From assembly GCA_902729315.2 (NCBI GenBank), contig LR746274.1, forward strand, positions 9,177,440 through 9,241,439: DNA of 64,000 nucleotides, written 5' to 3'. Position numbers and translations under genes: made by a program. Numbering within the stretch: the stretch's first letter is position 1; each line of letters begins with the position of its first letter. Positions 24,786 through 36,310 of the stretch are shown here, in pieces. Source of the stretch: Spirodela intermedia. Lineage: Eukaryota > Streptophyta > Magnoliopsida > Alismatales > Araceae. A model generated the notes under the pieces. It worked only from the letters and a program-made list of their open reading frames with translations. It made no database searches and had not been told where the DNA came from.

Positions 24786-25497
24786 ATGCCTACGATTAAA
24801 TGGCAATTGTATTTCCTTCTGTTCGAGGAGGGACGTTGTCTTGCGGCGGATAGATTTCTCTGGGCCTCTCAAGATTCCAAAATGCCGCCCCACCACCTTC
24901 TCAAAGCTTGACCTGCGATGAGCTTGCTAGAAGGATTGTGCGGCTGACTCGGTGAACGCCGGCAGGAGAGTCGGGTCCATGCTCAGGTCGGACATCTGGA
25001 AAATCTTCTTCGGATCTTCTCTCCAACGCATTTACGCAGCGCCCCTCTCATGTGGGGCTCAATGTCACGTCTAGCAGACGCGAAACCTGGTTACGCTCGC
25101 AAGCTAAGTTACTATGACGGATGAGAGCATTCATTCGACGCATTACCATTAATATGGCCAAGTTTGGAACCCTCGGGGAACCCACGGCCCGTCTGAATCA
25201 TGGAAACACATCAGACAGAGACATTCTCCTCCTTAGGGATGCTCTTCGAATCCGCCAGGGGACTGGGGGAGCATTAACGAGGATCACGATGCTCGCCCTC
25301 TGTGACGGCGGAGGAGCAGGCGGCGCCCGGCTTCATTAAATAACAAGCGGGCGGCGGGGGGCGACCGAGCTCCGCTGGGCTCAGTTAATGGCCCCGGGGA
25401 GGATCTCCGTGAAGCCACGGCGACGTCGACCGTCTCCCGTGTGACCTCCCCTCCCTAACCTGTGACGTGCGTCAATGAAGAACCCCCTCTCTTCTCT
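24786..25497. other. EPF1 upstream region, no gene seen
   Basis: GC content rises toward the EPF1 gene. The ORF at 25121-25339 lacks recognisable features. Confidence 0.4.
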
Positions 25498-25498
25498 G

Positions 25499-25507
25499 TT
25501 ATATACA
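25499..25507 (+). promoter_or_regulatory. Putative TATA box of the EPF1 gene
   Basis: TTATATACA lies about 90-100 bp upstream of the ATG at 25598, in a GC-rich context, at a spacing fitting a short leader. Confidence 0.5.
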
Positions 25508-25597
25508 GCGGCGGCTCCGCGGGGAGACCACTGCCCATTACCCGTCCGAGCTCGAGTTCCGATCTCTCTCTCGCCTGCCTACCGGAAACAACCCCTC

Positions 25598-25702
25598 ATG
25601 GCGTCCGCTGCCGCCGTGGCTGCACTCGTCCTCGCTCTCTCCCTCTCGCTGGTATCCCTCTCGCTGGCGAGGCGCATAGATCTCTCTCCTCACTCAGGTT
25701 TG

Positions 25703-25741
<39 letters not shown>

Positions 25742-26134
25742 CTCTCCCTGACGTTGACGACAGCGAGCCAAGTCCGCCGTCCTCGTCTCTACTGATGAGA
25801 CGTCTTCTCTCTCTCTCTCTTTCGCTAAGGCATTTTCTCCGTTCACTTGGCGATTGCAGGCGTCATTACTATTCCCAGAAGCCATCATCATCTCGAGGGG
25901 GCGGGGCCCTCGGAGGAGAGGACGACAGAGGGGTGGACCCAGCGGGGCCGTAGTGGCCCGGAGACGGTGCAGATAGCGGGGTCGAGCCTGCCTGACTGCT
26001 CCCACGCGTGCGGGTCGTGCTCGCCGTGCCGGCTGGTAATGGTGAGCTTCGTTTGTGCGTCACTGGAGGAGGCGGAGACCTGCCCCATGGCCTACAAGTG
26101 CATGTGCAACAGCAAGTCCTATCCCGTCCCCTGA
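25598..26134 (+). CDS. EPF1: EPIDERMAL PATTERNING FACTOR 1-type secreted cysteine-rich peptide
   Basis: Two exons, 25598-25697 and 25860-26134, with GT-AG borders and phase 1 give 124 residues. Residues 1-24 are an Ala/Leu/Ser-rich signal peptide followed by A-R-R. The propeptide is short and contains a His triplet. The C-terminal mature domain begins near I-A-G-S-S-L-P-D-C and has eight cysteines in the EPF pattern: C-x3-C-x2-C-x2-C, then V-C-A, T-C-P-M-A-Y, K-C-M-C and the terminal S-Y-P-V-P. This wording is closest to EPF1 rather than STOMAGEN. EPF1 is secreted by stomatal lineage cells and restrains further stomatal divisions through ERECTA-family receptors and TMM in the apoplast. The start is the first ATG in a frame giving a signal peptide; an alternative ORF upstream (25475) is out of register with the splice. 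A (CT)n tract fills the start of the intron. Confidence 0.92.
25707..25742 (+). repeat. (CT)n microsatellite in the EPF1 intron
   Basis: About 16 CT units starting 10 bp after the donor site; a second short CT run is at about 25807-25822. Confidence 0.9.
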
Positions 26135-27354
26135 GCGCGCACTGTCTTCCTCACGAGGAACAGCCTATTCTTCGTCCTCACGGCTGTCACAGATGCCCCC
26201 CCTTCTCTCTTTCTCTCTCATCTTGTACACTTGTCCTGGCTAGAAAGGAAGTAGATGTAAGTTTATTTCTCTCGCTCACTCCACCCTTATTTTCTCATTG
26301 ATTCTCCCGTCATGTACACAACCTTTAGTCGAATTCCAGAGAAGATAGCTCTCCGATTCTCACTCACCGAGGAGATCGTTTATATAATCAAAGAAATCAT
26401 TAATTTTTTCGGAGGGCAAGTGAGGGGGATCACCGAGCTCAAATGTATTCGTCTAAAAGATGTTATCCTTAAAATCCTAAAAAAAGAGGAATGAAAGCCG
26501 GGCGTATTTTGGGCTGGAGGGAACTGGCTGGCGGCGATTGGTTTGCGGGGGAGACGCCTTCACCGCCGTGGAGTCCGCCCCCGCCCGATGGTCGTGGTGC
26601 TCATTGGACTGCTGGACGCGATGGTGAGGAGAAGGCGGAGGAACGAGGTCGCTGCAGAGAAGAGGCCACGATCGAGGCTCGGGGACGCCGGCTGCTGGCG
26701 CGCCAACTTTGAGGAAGACGACGAGGAGGGGATACTGGCATCCCACACTAACCCATCGGTGCATTCATCCGCGCCGTCGCTGGCGATGCTTGTTAACGTT
26801 CGAGGATGATTTCAGCGACGGGATATCCACGGCGTCTTTGCCCACGATACAGACGCATCCCAGGTTCTCTCTCTCCCCCCTCCCAACTGCATCTCTCTCG
26901 GCCACCTCTCTACTCCCTCGGACAGACGTAATCAACGGAGGTCGACGCCCTTCGACTGCCATCTCCAGGCAGATGGTCGGCAATGAGATTCAGGTGCCGA
27001 CGCCACGGCATCAGCCACCGCGGTTGTCGCTGCATCCGCCCCTTCCTTTCCTCTCTACTCCACTTATTAATGGTCCCCTTTTATTCTATTCGTTACTCTG
27101 AGCCGTTGATTCTCGCCTTGGTCCGAGTTCTTTTGACATCCTCCTTGCTATGCCGTGTCTGCTCTGTCCACAGATTTGGTGCTGTCATATTGTGCTGCAG
27201 ACCGGACAACAGAGTTCTAATCTCGGTCCGCCATTACATTAAGAAATCGGCTATCCAACTTGATCTTATTTTCTCCCTCTCGTTTACACAGGCACACGCG
27301 TACAGAGAGATATTTACAGAAAATTCTGTCCAAGTACTTAAACCTACAAACAAG
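26135..27354. other. EPF1 3' region and probable unresolved 5' exon(s) of the ELMO gene
   Basis: The EPF1 3' UTR probably ends within the first few hundred bases. From about 26540 the sequence turns GC-rich and contains a candidate start at about 26620 followed by an Arg-rich stretch (V-R-R-R-R-R-N-E) and an acidic run near 26710-26730. Such an R-R-R N-terminus occurs in some plant ELMO proteins. I could not find a donor whose phase fits the next exon, so I leave it unassigned. Confidence 0.4.
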
Positions 27355-30300
27355 TCGACGAGGACGACGACCATCGCTCCGGGGATGCGAGGGGGTCCGA
27401 AGAACCTGCGTGGCCGGGTAGTTTTACCACTGTGAATCCGCACTTTGCCCAATGTTTCGGTGAGTTGCCTAAATCTCCTAGGGAAAAGTCACATCAGGGA
27501 TGCTCTCGGTCAACCATGTATTGGCCAGAGTAGGAACTCATGGCCAATTCATTTCGGTGGTCACCCACTCTCACTCCTGTTGCAGCTAATGCTATGGTTG
27601 GATCGAGGTCATGGCTTGGGGGATTCTTTAACCGTGCGGGTTATAGACGCCATGGGGTTGGTGAAAAGTTTCTTGATTATGTTTTGACTCCTCTTCAGGT
27701 GAGTTGATCTCCTCCTGCTGCCCGCGTCCTACAAGCTCGGTTTTTTCCTCGCTCGAGGGCTTTTCTCATGCTACGCATGCATTTTCAATGACACTAAGTA
27801 AGCATGGCCATGGTTGCCCTTACTTATTGAATCATGTTTTTTGTGTACTTCCTGGAAAAGTTATCTCACCAACTGACTCTATTTTATTCTCCGCATCTTG
27901 TTCTTTGGAATGTGGTGTTACTTTTTCTGTCCTTATCTGCTAGTCAGTTCTTATAATGTTTCAATGCTTTACGAAAGGACCATAAATGTTGAAAGGTTGT
28001 AAAAACTCATTGAGTACTGATTTTTTTTCCTCCTAAAGGTGAATCATTTTATATATCGCTTAAAGGGCACCTAGAGCTGGGTGTAAAACCCTTTTATGAG
28101 TAGAAGACCATGGGCAATACGGAGTACGTTTTTCTACCGTTGGTTTAATGCCACTGGATCATCCCTTAGCTGTTTGATAAAATAACTCATTTTCCACTTG
28201 TTTTGCCTTGGTCAACGATTACTTTATGAACCACATCTTTCGCTAATGTTATCAATAGAAACTCTGCTTCTCTAGTATTATTCTGACTTTTCTTTTTAAA
28301 TTGTGCGAAGCTTGCTTGTTCTTATTTGAGATTCTTTATTTGAATATTGAGATAAGAGTAACCCATTAAGCAACGTTTAGTAATTTCCTTGTCACTTGTG
28401 ATGGATCACGAAGAATCTTCTACCCTTTGAACTCGAGTCAGTTAATTGTCAAACCAACTAGATGTAACTAACGGCCCTGTAAATGCAGTAGAGGCCTGAA
28501 ATCTACATTTATGCGATTTGAATTGCTTAGGCTAGAGCATGTGGCCTACAGTTGATCCACCACACAACGGGCTTTGTTGGTTTTTTTTTTTTTTTTTTTT
28601 TTGTTCTTCAGAAAAGGTATACATGTATCCAAAACCATGACTTCCACGTTTTGTTATCGTTTTCATGGGCTTTCTATACTCACATGAAAACAAACTTTGC
28701 GAAAAAAGTACCTAAATTTTTTCTGATTTTGAAATAGCTGAGTTTAGAATCTCAGCATCACCATAATCAAGCTGTCCAAATTTCTCAATATGGCTTTTTG
28801 CCGAGGACCAATTCTGTCTTCTTTGAGGAAAGCTTTGCTTCACACGTAACTAATTGAAAGCCTTCAGTTGCAGTATGACAGGAAGGCTCTTCTGGCAGTG
28901 TCAACATTGGCCAGTTTTCTTAAATATAATTGAATAAAATACGATGTTTTTTTTTGGTTTAATAATTCCCCACAGGCGCCCTAAATCATCTCATAAATGA
29001 CTACTGATGACCTTTTTGTCTTTCTTAATTGTTTTTAGGAACAGAGGTTACAAAGGCTCAAAGATAGATTGCAAGTATCATTTGATGAAACACGACCTGA
29101 TCATCAAGTATATGTCCATCTCTTCTCCAGGTTCATTCATTTTTCAAATACATTACTGTGCCAGTTTGATGGACAGTTCCTGCAAATTTTCCTGATGCAA
29201 GTCATGATTTCAGTGGGGATTGCAATCTATATAAAATATCGTTGGACAGAATAAATGAAACCCATGCATTGTAAAATCCGTTGAGTGGCATATTAAAACT
29301 GCTGAAATCATATTTGAATCTGGTTTTAAGGGACATGGAAGGAATAACAGGGGTGGGGGTCATATGTGGATTTTCCATGGTTCATCTGAAAATCAACTAT
29401 ATTTATGTGTATGCTTATGTGCCAAAATTCTATTTATTTCAGTAACCTCTTTTATTATTGATCACTTTTTTTCTGATCTTAGATTTGCAACGTATTAAGA
29501 TGATTCATAATTGACATTAATTTCCTATAAATCAGATTTTTTTTTGGTTGTATGCAATTTCTGTTCATTCATGCTTTGGTTTTTTGATGGCAGAGAAAAA
29601 TAATATTTGGCATCAACATCCTTTCTATGTACTCTTTCATTTCAAAAAAAAAATTGCAAATTCTTTTCTTGTATGGGCAGGATGCTCTTAAAGCGTTGTG
29701 GAGAGTTTCCTTTCCTGGTACTGATCTTATAGGCCTGGTCTCTGACCAATGGAAGGATATGGGTTGGCAGGGTCCTAACCCATCTACCGATTTTAGGTAT
29801 TCCCCATCCACTGATTTCACTCTACCATTCGTTCTGGTTGAACCATGATATGCTGGGATTGATAACAGTCGTGCTACATCAAAGCCTACTGTTTCTATCT
29901 TGTTCTGATCGACTGTTATTTGAAATATTCAATTAATGGGAAGAACTCAAAGGAAAAAGGATGACGGAAAATAAGAGGCCATCAGAAGAAACGGATTTGC
30001 TCTTCCATTCTTATTGGGGATATTGGCTAAGAGGCTGCAACCTTGTTTTGGACAGAAATGAATGTATGCTATTTGTTGGTTCTCTGATGGCTGAAATTGT
30101 TTAAGTGGGACTACGGAGAAAAAGGGTTGGCAAGAGTTCTAAGTTCGAAGCCAAAGCTACATCTCCAAGTCAGTACAGAGGAAAACACTAGGCTTACAAT
30201 GGTGCTCTATTCATCTAAGCAATGAGTTAGGCATAAATCTCATGTGGAATTGCAGCGGGTTCCTAAAGATCTGTTGCTCGATTTTATAACATGAGGATTT

Positions 30301-31363
30301 CATTTGCTCAGGAATATCCCCACCGAAGGTCTTAATGGAATGAACCTACAAACAGTAATGCTAATAAATAACAACAGTCATTTAACAGTTAGCTGATATC
30401 GTATCTAGAAATGACGTGTGAATAATCCATGTGAAGCTAAAGTGCCCATGGCCCCACCATCTCTCGATCTCCATAGGAATAATGAGTATGTTTTAATGAA
30501 TTCTTAATCTATTAGATGTTTGATAGGAGGTGGTCATTCTATAACATCCGTCTTTAATCTTAGGGGCTGTGGATTTGTCTCACTGGAGAACCTCCTATTT
30601 CTTGCGAGGACATACCCGGTATGAAGGTCAAAACTTATCTCTGCAGGGACACGTGTTCACTCCCACGAATGGTCTCTCTTGATATATTTGATTGCTTGTT
30701 CTTCTCTGAAACTCCAAGTGAAGGCTTCCTACCGAAGACTACTGTTCAAGCAAGGTGGTGTTCGAGCCACTTGGGAGTACCCATTTGCGGTTGCAGGCAT
30801 CAATGTTTCCTTCATGCTGATTCAGATGTTGGATCTGTACTCTGGTGCGTAATTTGAAGGCACAGTGCGTCAAGAGATGCTCACGTTCTGTTATCAGTCT
30901 GCTGAATATTATCTTGTTGCCATTGACAGTGAGACCCAAATCTCCGCCGGGACTCAACTTCATAAGGATTCTGTCTGGTTAGTCAACACTTGGGATTTTT
31001 GAGGGTAAATTGAGAGAATGAATGGAGCTGATTCTAAAAATATGCTCTCCACCACGATCGTACGTCATTCTGGTTGCAGAAGATGAAGAAGCCTTTGATG
31101 TGCTGTACTGTATAGCGTTTGAGATGATGGATGCTCAATGGCTTGCCCTCGGTGCTTCCTACATGCAATTCAATGTATTAGCCCGCCTACCTACCTTGGG
31201 GAAAATATTTAACAGTATCGTCTTTCCCTCTATGCAATGCCATTTTTACTTTCCTTTTCAGGAGGTGTTACTGGCGACCAGAACGCAATTGGAGCGAGAA
31301 CTCTGTTTGGAAGATGTACGCAGAATACAAGATCTCCCAGCTTACAATCTCCTCTACCAGTAA
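27355..31363 (+). CDS. ELMO domain-containing protein (5' end incomplete)
   Basis: Nine exons: about 27355-27459, 27586-27698, 29039-29107, 29681-29796, 30564-30618, 30724-30844, 30930-30977, 31080-31174 and 31262-31363 (stop). Phases agree at every junction and all donors and acceptors are GT-AG. The product carries a plant N-terminal region (W-L-G-G-F-F), a coiled segment (E-Q-R-L-Q-R-L-K-D-R-L) and the ELMO domain: A-L-K-A-L-W-R, D-Q-W-K-D-M-G-W-Q-G, P-S-T-D-F-R, G-F-V-S-L-E-N-L-L-F, W-E-Y-P-F-A-V-A-G-I-N and D-V-L-Y-C-I-A-F-E-M-M-D. It ends D-L-P-A-Y-N-L-L-Y-Q. In animals ELMO proteins act with DOCK proteins on Rac and ELMODs are Arf-family GAPs; plants have a small ELMO family whose roles are little known. 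The first accepted exon needs one base from an unseen upstream exon. Confidence 0.88.
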
Positions 31364-32690
31364 TCTTCTCTTCTTGCTTTCTGGTTGTAAATCTATTTCC
31401 ACCTTGCACAATGTATATTGTATAAATGGATTCGTCATCTGGGAGTAGGTGATAGGAGATTGGAATGAAGAATATTCTAGTAAACCTAACCGTCATCAAT
31501 TGTGGTTGAGATCAATACTTTCCAGCTATCCTCTTCACATGAGAGAGTCAGTTCCCTAAACCAGTCGATAATATTTTCCTAGCGATTTCTCTGCCTTGTA
31601 TAACAACTTTTTCCTTGAGCAATACTTTGCCTTTTCTAATACTACGACCATCAAATATAAGGCCATAGATAACTATTAACACTATATCCACAATTCTCGT
31701 TTACTTTATACAAGAGATTCATTCTCCTAATCTATTAACCACTGTATCAACAATTCTAATTGACTTTTAGACTTGTCCTTGACAAGAATTTAATGTTGCA
31801 ACATAAATATGTAGTTGGAAATAGTAGGATGACAATTTTTGTTGGTAGAGTAATGATCTTCAATATTGGATGTCAAATTGATTGTGAATTGGTGTAATCA
31901 ATATGAAGGGTTTGAAAGCTTGGCCAAATAGCCTACAAAAAGAAATAATGATGAGCAATTGGCTTTATACTATGTTTTTTTTCTTTTGTTGCTAGAGTAA
32001 ATTTCTTACATGGAGAGCTGAATTTTTGTCTTATAATTTTCTTTTAAGCTTTTTGAGTTAGAGCTCACTTCTAAGGTTACTCTTACCCATCTTTTATAAA
32101 AATGTAGATAAATGAAAATCTCAATAAAAGTATGCTTAAAGAAGTTTTACATTGAAAGAATAGGAGAAGAACTAGAGAAATACTATAAAATTGAAATAAT
32201 ATAATGATCAAATATTGAATAGATTATCTAATTGGTAGCCTTTAAATCTATGACCAAAGAAGTACTAGATAAAAATATAATGAACCTAGGAATTGCCTTG
32301 GTTGTATTGTCACATAATGGTCAATCTAGGCTTATTTAGTTCACTCTACTAATGTTGGCCTTGGTCATCCTTAGTGACACCAAGAACATTGTTGTAGAAG
32401 CACAAAATTAAAGGGATGTGTATTCCATTCACTACAACATAAGACAAAAAACATAGATAAATAAAGAAAGAGAGAGAAAATTAGACTCCCTATGAATTTT
32501 CTTATTTTAGCCTGATATTAGCTCACCTTAATCCTTAATGTGGTAGCTTGACATTATAGAAAACAAGAGTTGGTAGTATACTTACCTCTATAATAGATAG
32601 TGCAACCATTCCTTTTGATAAGATTGATTAAATGATGTAATTTCTCAAGCTGAGATCTATTAATGAAGTTAAGATGACTGACGTGACTTA
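31364..32690. other. Intergenic, no gene seen
   Basis: The ELMO 3' UTR passes into AT-rich DNA. The minus-strand ORF over 31230-31499 is an antisense shadow of the last ELMO exon. Confidence 0.4.
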
Positions 32691-32692
32691 AT

Positions 32693-33490
32693 CATTATAT
32701 AGTAAATCACATAAATTTAAAATTTATAAAACTAGAAAATACTAATTTTTAGATATTTAGAAATATTTCTGAATAAATATATAAATTATAATTCAATAAA
32801 AGTTTCAAAAATAATAAAAAATTTTCAAGTCAATCATAGTGAGATAATATAATATCAGGTAATGTTTTAGAATTTTTTTTTAAAAAATATGATTTTTTAT
32901 AAATTTTATATTAAGAAATAAAAATAAAATATATTGAAAATTCACAATAAAGGGAAATAAGGGTGTAAACATTAGGATGACATCAGTATTGACGAACACG
33001 AATCAGATAAGAATAGAGTTTCACTTGATAATTCTTACATAAGTGATTACAAATAATTTAATTGATCAAATTAAGATATGTAAAAGCTAGAAGAATTGTA
33101 ATTAAATGAAGAATAATTCAGTAAATTCACAAAAATTATCACTATATAAAATAAAAACTAAGTTGAAAGTAAGAAAATAGAGTTCCAATATCACGACGGC
33201 AATGCATCGATAATGAACCAAAATCCTAAGTGTTTGGAAGGATTATTGTGTAGTGTCTACAGTCTCAAAAGCTCTCTTTCAATAAGGCTCACATGAATAA
33301 TCTCTATATTTTTTTACAAAATCTAAAAATCAATAAAATAGGTCATCGAATTATCTTTGACAGTTGTCACCTAGTAGAGTAAAAAAATGACAACTTTGTA
33401 TCTCTCTAGTGGCTATCACCCGACATAGAAGAGCTAAATGATAGGGTGCATGTTAAAAAGTTTCATCCTCAAGTATACATAGAGGAGGCT
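32693..33490 (+). repeat. AT-rich dispersed repeat, copy 2 of the segments at 13.19 and 15.60 kb
   Basis: About 32693-33060 parallels 13187-13560, and 33179-33490 parallels 15596-15890. Here the two parts are almost contiguous, while in the other copy about 2 kb separate them; that copy may be interrupted by another insertion. Confidence 0.5.
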
Positions 33491-33569
33491 CTTCATTACA
33501 TCTGGTATGTTTTCAAGATAATGAAGACTTATTAGTCCTCATTGCTATAACTTTAGAAGGTTCATGAGA

Positions 33570-34270
33570 CAAAAGTCATTATTTATTTGCACCTCCCTCA
33601 ATTGATGTCACAAGTTATATACATTAAAAAATTTGTTAGAGAGCATTTACTCACACTTTTGACTTTGATGCCTAAAGTGTAATTGAATACAATCCATATA
33701 AAGATGAATATAAGGCTTTATTTTCAACAAATTCTAAGTTGACAAGTTTTTAGAAATGTGCTCTTAATTGTATGAATTTAACAACGTTTTAAGTTGTAAT
33801 TCAACAATAAAAAAATGGGACAAGGTCGAGAACACATATGAAGAAAAGCCAATGAGCAAAGACAACTTGTTTGAAGAAAATAAATAAAATTTATATTTTA
33901 CAGCACAAATTACTTAGGTACATTCTTCTATGAATCTTATTTCTCCAAAGAAGAACTTTTGGATTCATTCAATGAAATAATGATTTGATATAAAAAATCA
34001 TATACTTCACTAGGAAAGATTAGTGAGAAAAATTCATATGGCTTCAAAATGGGTCAAAATGTACCATGAGGGAGACAACTTCAGATGAGAACTTGAATTT
34101 TAGAGGATGAAAATTAGTAATTTGTAATTTGAGTTAAATTTCATAGAGGGAAATTACTTTAATAGTTTAGCTAATCAAATTTCACTTTTAATGTTGCATT
34201 ATATAAATATTAGAAATAATATTAGGTTTATTAGCAATCAAATATAAGAGGGATCTTATCATTTCTTTAT
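33570..34270 (+). repeat. Inverted partner of the 18.5-19.26 kb LTR-retrotransposon remnant
   Basis: Plus-strand sequence matches the minus strand of 18540-19160 over about 650 bp with many substitutions and indels. Shared words include TTTGCACCT, AATTTATATTTTACA, GGGTCAAAATGTACC and GGGAAATTACTTTAATAG. No open frame is conserved between the copies. Confidence 0.55.
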
Positions 34271-34304
34271 AGATTTTTTCATCAATGGATTTTATATTTT
34301 TGGT

Positions 34305-34460
34305 CTTCATCACTTAGGTCGAATTTCTCAAGGGGTCATTCCTCTCAATACTTCACACACTCTAGTACTTCTGCCAAATAATTGGCTTGGGCCAAATTTC
34401 CTAAGAACAAATACCTCACAACACAATGATGGAGCGGGTGCCTCACGACACATTGGGGTA
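34305..34460 (-). repeat. Old, degenerate copy of the 5S-like composite element
   Basis: The order CTTAGGTCGAATTTCTCAAG, then GGTCATTCCTCTCAATACTTCACAC, then GTGCCTCACGACACA parallels the intact elements near 39.15, 41.28, 42.02 and 55.31 kb (CTTGGGCCGAACTTCTCAAG, GAGGTCACCCATCC, GTACTTCACACGC, GTGCCTCTCGGCAC). It is more diverged than those and has no clear poly(A). A second faint trace (GTGCCTTGTGGCACA, GTGCCTCACAACACATGCA) is at about 38637-38735. Confidence 0.45.
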
Positions 34461-34769
34461 GGGGGTATGATAATTATTTGAATTATATGACTAAGATGTC
34501 AATTTTTATCTATCTTTATGATTTATTTTGGTGAAAAATACATGTGTTGATATAATTTTCAAAATAACAAAGTTTCATGGATAAACATTGATTTATTGAT
34601 TTTTTTAAAGACAAAATTTAAATGTGATCACGAATTATGATGATTAAATAAGAAATTTAATATTTAAAATTCCAAGATGATATGAGTTTGATTCTAAATT
34701 TTCTGTATTTTTTTGGATTTTATTCTGAATTTTAAGAAAAAAATAAGATTTTTTTTAGTTTTGGTGAAT

Positions 34770-34842
34770 TTATTATAAAAAAAGAAAAAATAAAAAAATA
34801 AAAAAATAAAAAAATAAAAAAATAATAAAATAATAAAAGGGG
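34770..34842 (+). repeat. A-rich (AAAAAAT)n tract
   Basis: Runs of (A6T) and (AATA) ending in GGGGGAGACC, resembling the A-rich tract before the GGCCAG block in the repeats at 22.1 and 23.9 kb. Confidence 0.7.
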
Positions 34843-36310
34843 GAGACCTAGTGGCCAGTTGATGTAGGACGGGACGAGAACCCCTTGTACCTGATCAATG
34901 AAACTCGAGTCCCAAGATGGGGTAGTCGGACCGATCTAATAAGAATGTTTGGACCCTAGACTCTAGGTTTGACCTCGTAACCTAAGCATATGCAGGCGTA
35001 CCAATATGCGTGATCAACCCAGGACAGCCTAGGGAAACACTCGACGATGGTAAGTGAGAGGCTCTCTCGATCCACGTTCAGACAGATGGTAGAACTATTG
35101 TCGTGAAGTAGCCTAGGGCTGCAGCTCACGAATTGTGACGAGTCTGGCACAGCGTCGGAAGTCACGATCAGATAACCTGTCCTATCCTGTCTACATGCTC
35201 CTGATGGCGGTAGAGATGAGCCGAGAAAACCCTTCGAAAGATAATTAAACTTTAAGAAGGGGTACGGAGCTAACCTTCAGGGCTGTGTAGCCCGGCGGGT
35301 TGTGACGGAGTGGAGATCCGACAAAGGCAGGGACGTCTGGTGAAGAGCGATGCTCAGCGTCGATGGTCGGTCCTGGTCGAGAGTCGCCGTAGCCGTCGTC
35401 GTAAGGCGTGGCACGGTCGGCGCGGGCGTGGGCCCGCTGGTGGGCCGAAGGGCAAGCTAGCGGGCGCGGGAGGCAAGCCGCGCGGAGGCCTTAGGGCATG
35501 CAGGAGCTGGCGCGGGGTGCGCGCGGCGGCAGCACTTCGGCGGGAAGGCCGAGCGTCTGCGGCGCTTCGGCGGGAATGCCGAGCGTCTGCGGCGCTTCGG
35601 CGGGAATGCCGAGCGTCAGCGGCGCTTCGGCGGGAAGGCCGAGCGTCGGCGGTTGGGGCGGAAACCCAACCGTCGCCGGAAGGATTGGCCTCTCTGGCGG
35701 CGCCGGGAAGCGGAGCAGAGAGGAGACAATCCGGCCGACGATACCAGGGAGGGTTGAGCTCTCCTCGTCTAAGCAGCACCCGAAACGGCGCGACGGCGGC
35801 GGAGCGTCGGGAAACTCTGGCGGGGGCCTGTGAGGAGCTGGGACTGATTCTGGCTCGTCGGCACGGCTGCAGGGTCTCTTCCGACGTCGGCGGCAGGTCG
35901 ACGTTCATCGGCGAACGGCCAGGGACTAGGTGGAGCGGTGGAGGGCGGCTCCGGCATGTTTATGGTGGAGTTCTGGAGGAAGAGGCGGCAGACGAACCAG
36001 AAGTCGAGAGACTCCGACAGAGTGCTCGGCGATGGCTTGTAGGGAGGCGAAGCGAGCCCCTTTCGTCACGATGGCATGACGGGGTTCCAGCAGAGGCGGT
36101 GGCGGTTGCAGCGGCGACCGCGACCGTTTCGTCCGGTGACGGCGGCGAACTCCTGGGCGGCAATGAGATGGCCGGCGGCGGCAGTGGTCTCAGGCGGCAG
36201 CGGGACTTCTCGGGCAGCAGCGTCACAAGGAACGAAGTCCTCGAAGGGGGTATCGACGGCCTTCCTCTTCCTCCTTCCCTCCCTATCCTAGATCACAGAT
36301 AAGGTACTCA
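34843..36310. repeat. GC-rich repeat-like block with overlapping ORFs on both strands
   Basis: A sharp island of high GC inside AT-rich DNA. It has a 330-codon frame on the plus strand (35310-36302) and a 184-codon frame on the minus strand (35354-35908) that overlap. Both are Arg/Ser/Ala/Gly-rich, show no domain, and are shaped by the tandem repeat at 35529-35652. I consider it part of a retroelement (long GC-rich LTR or leader), not a gene, though I cannot exclude transcription. Confidence 0.4.
35529..35652 (+). repeat. 30-bp tandem repeat, about four copies
   Basis: Unit GGCGCTTCGGCGGGAATGCC followed by GAGCGTCTGC, repeated with one or two substitutions per unit. Because the period is a multiple of three it extends the frames on both strands (repeating A-S-A-A-L-R-R-E-C-R on the plus strand). 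Confidence 0.9.

Noticed and set aside
35310-36302. 330-codon ORF in the GC-rich block
   Set aside because: Overlaps an opposing ORF, driven by a 30-bp tandem repeat and GC bias, no domain.
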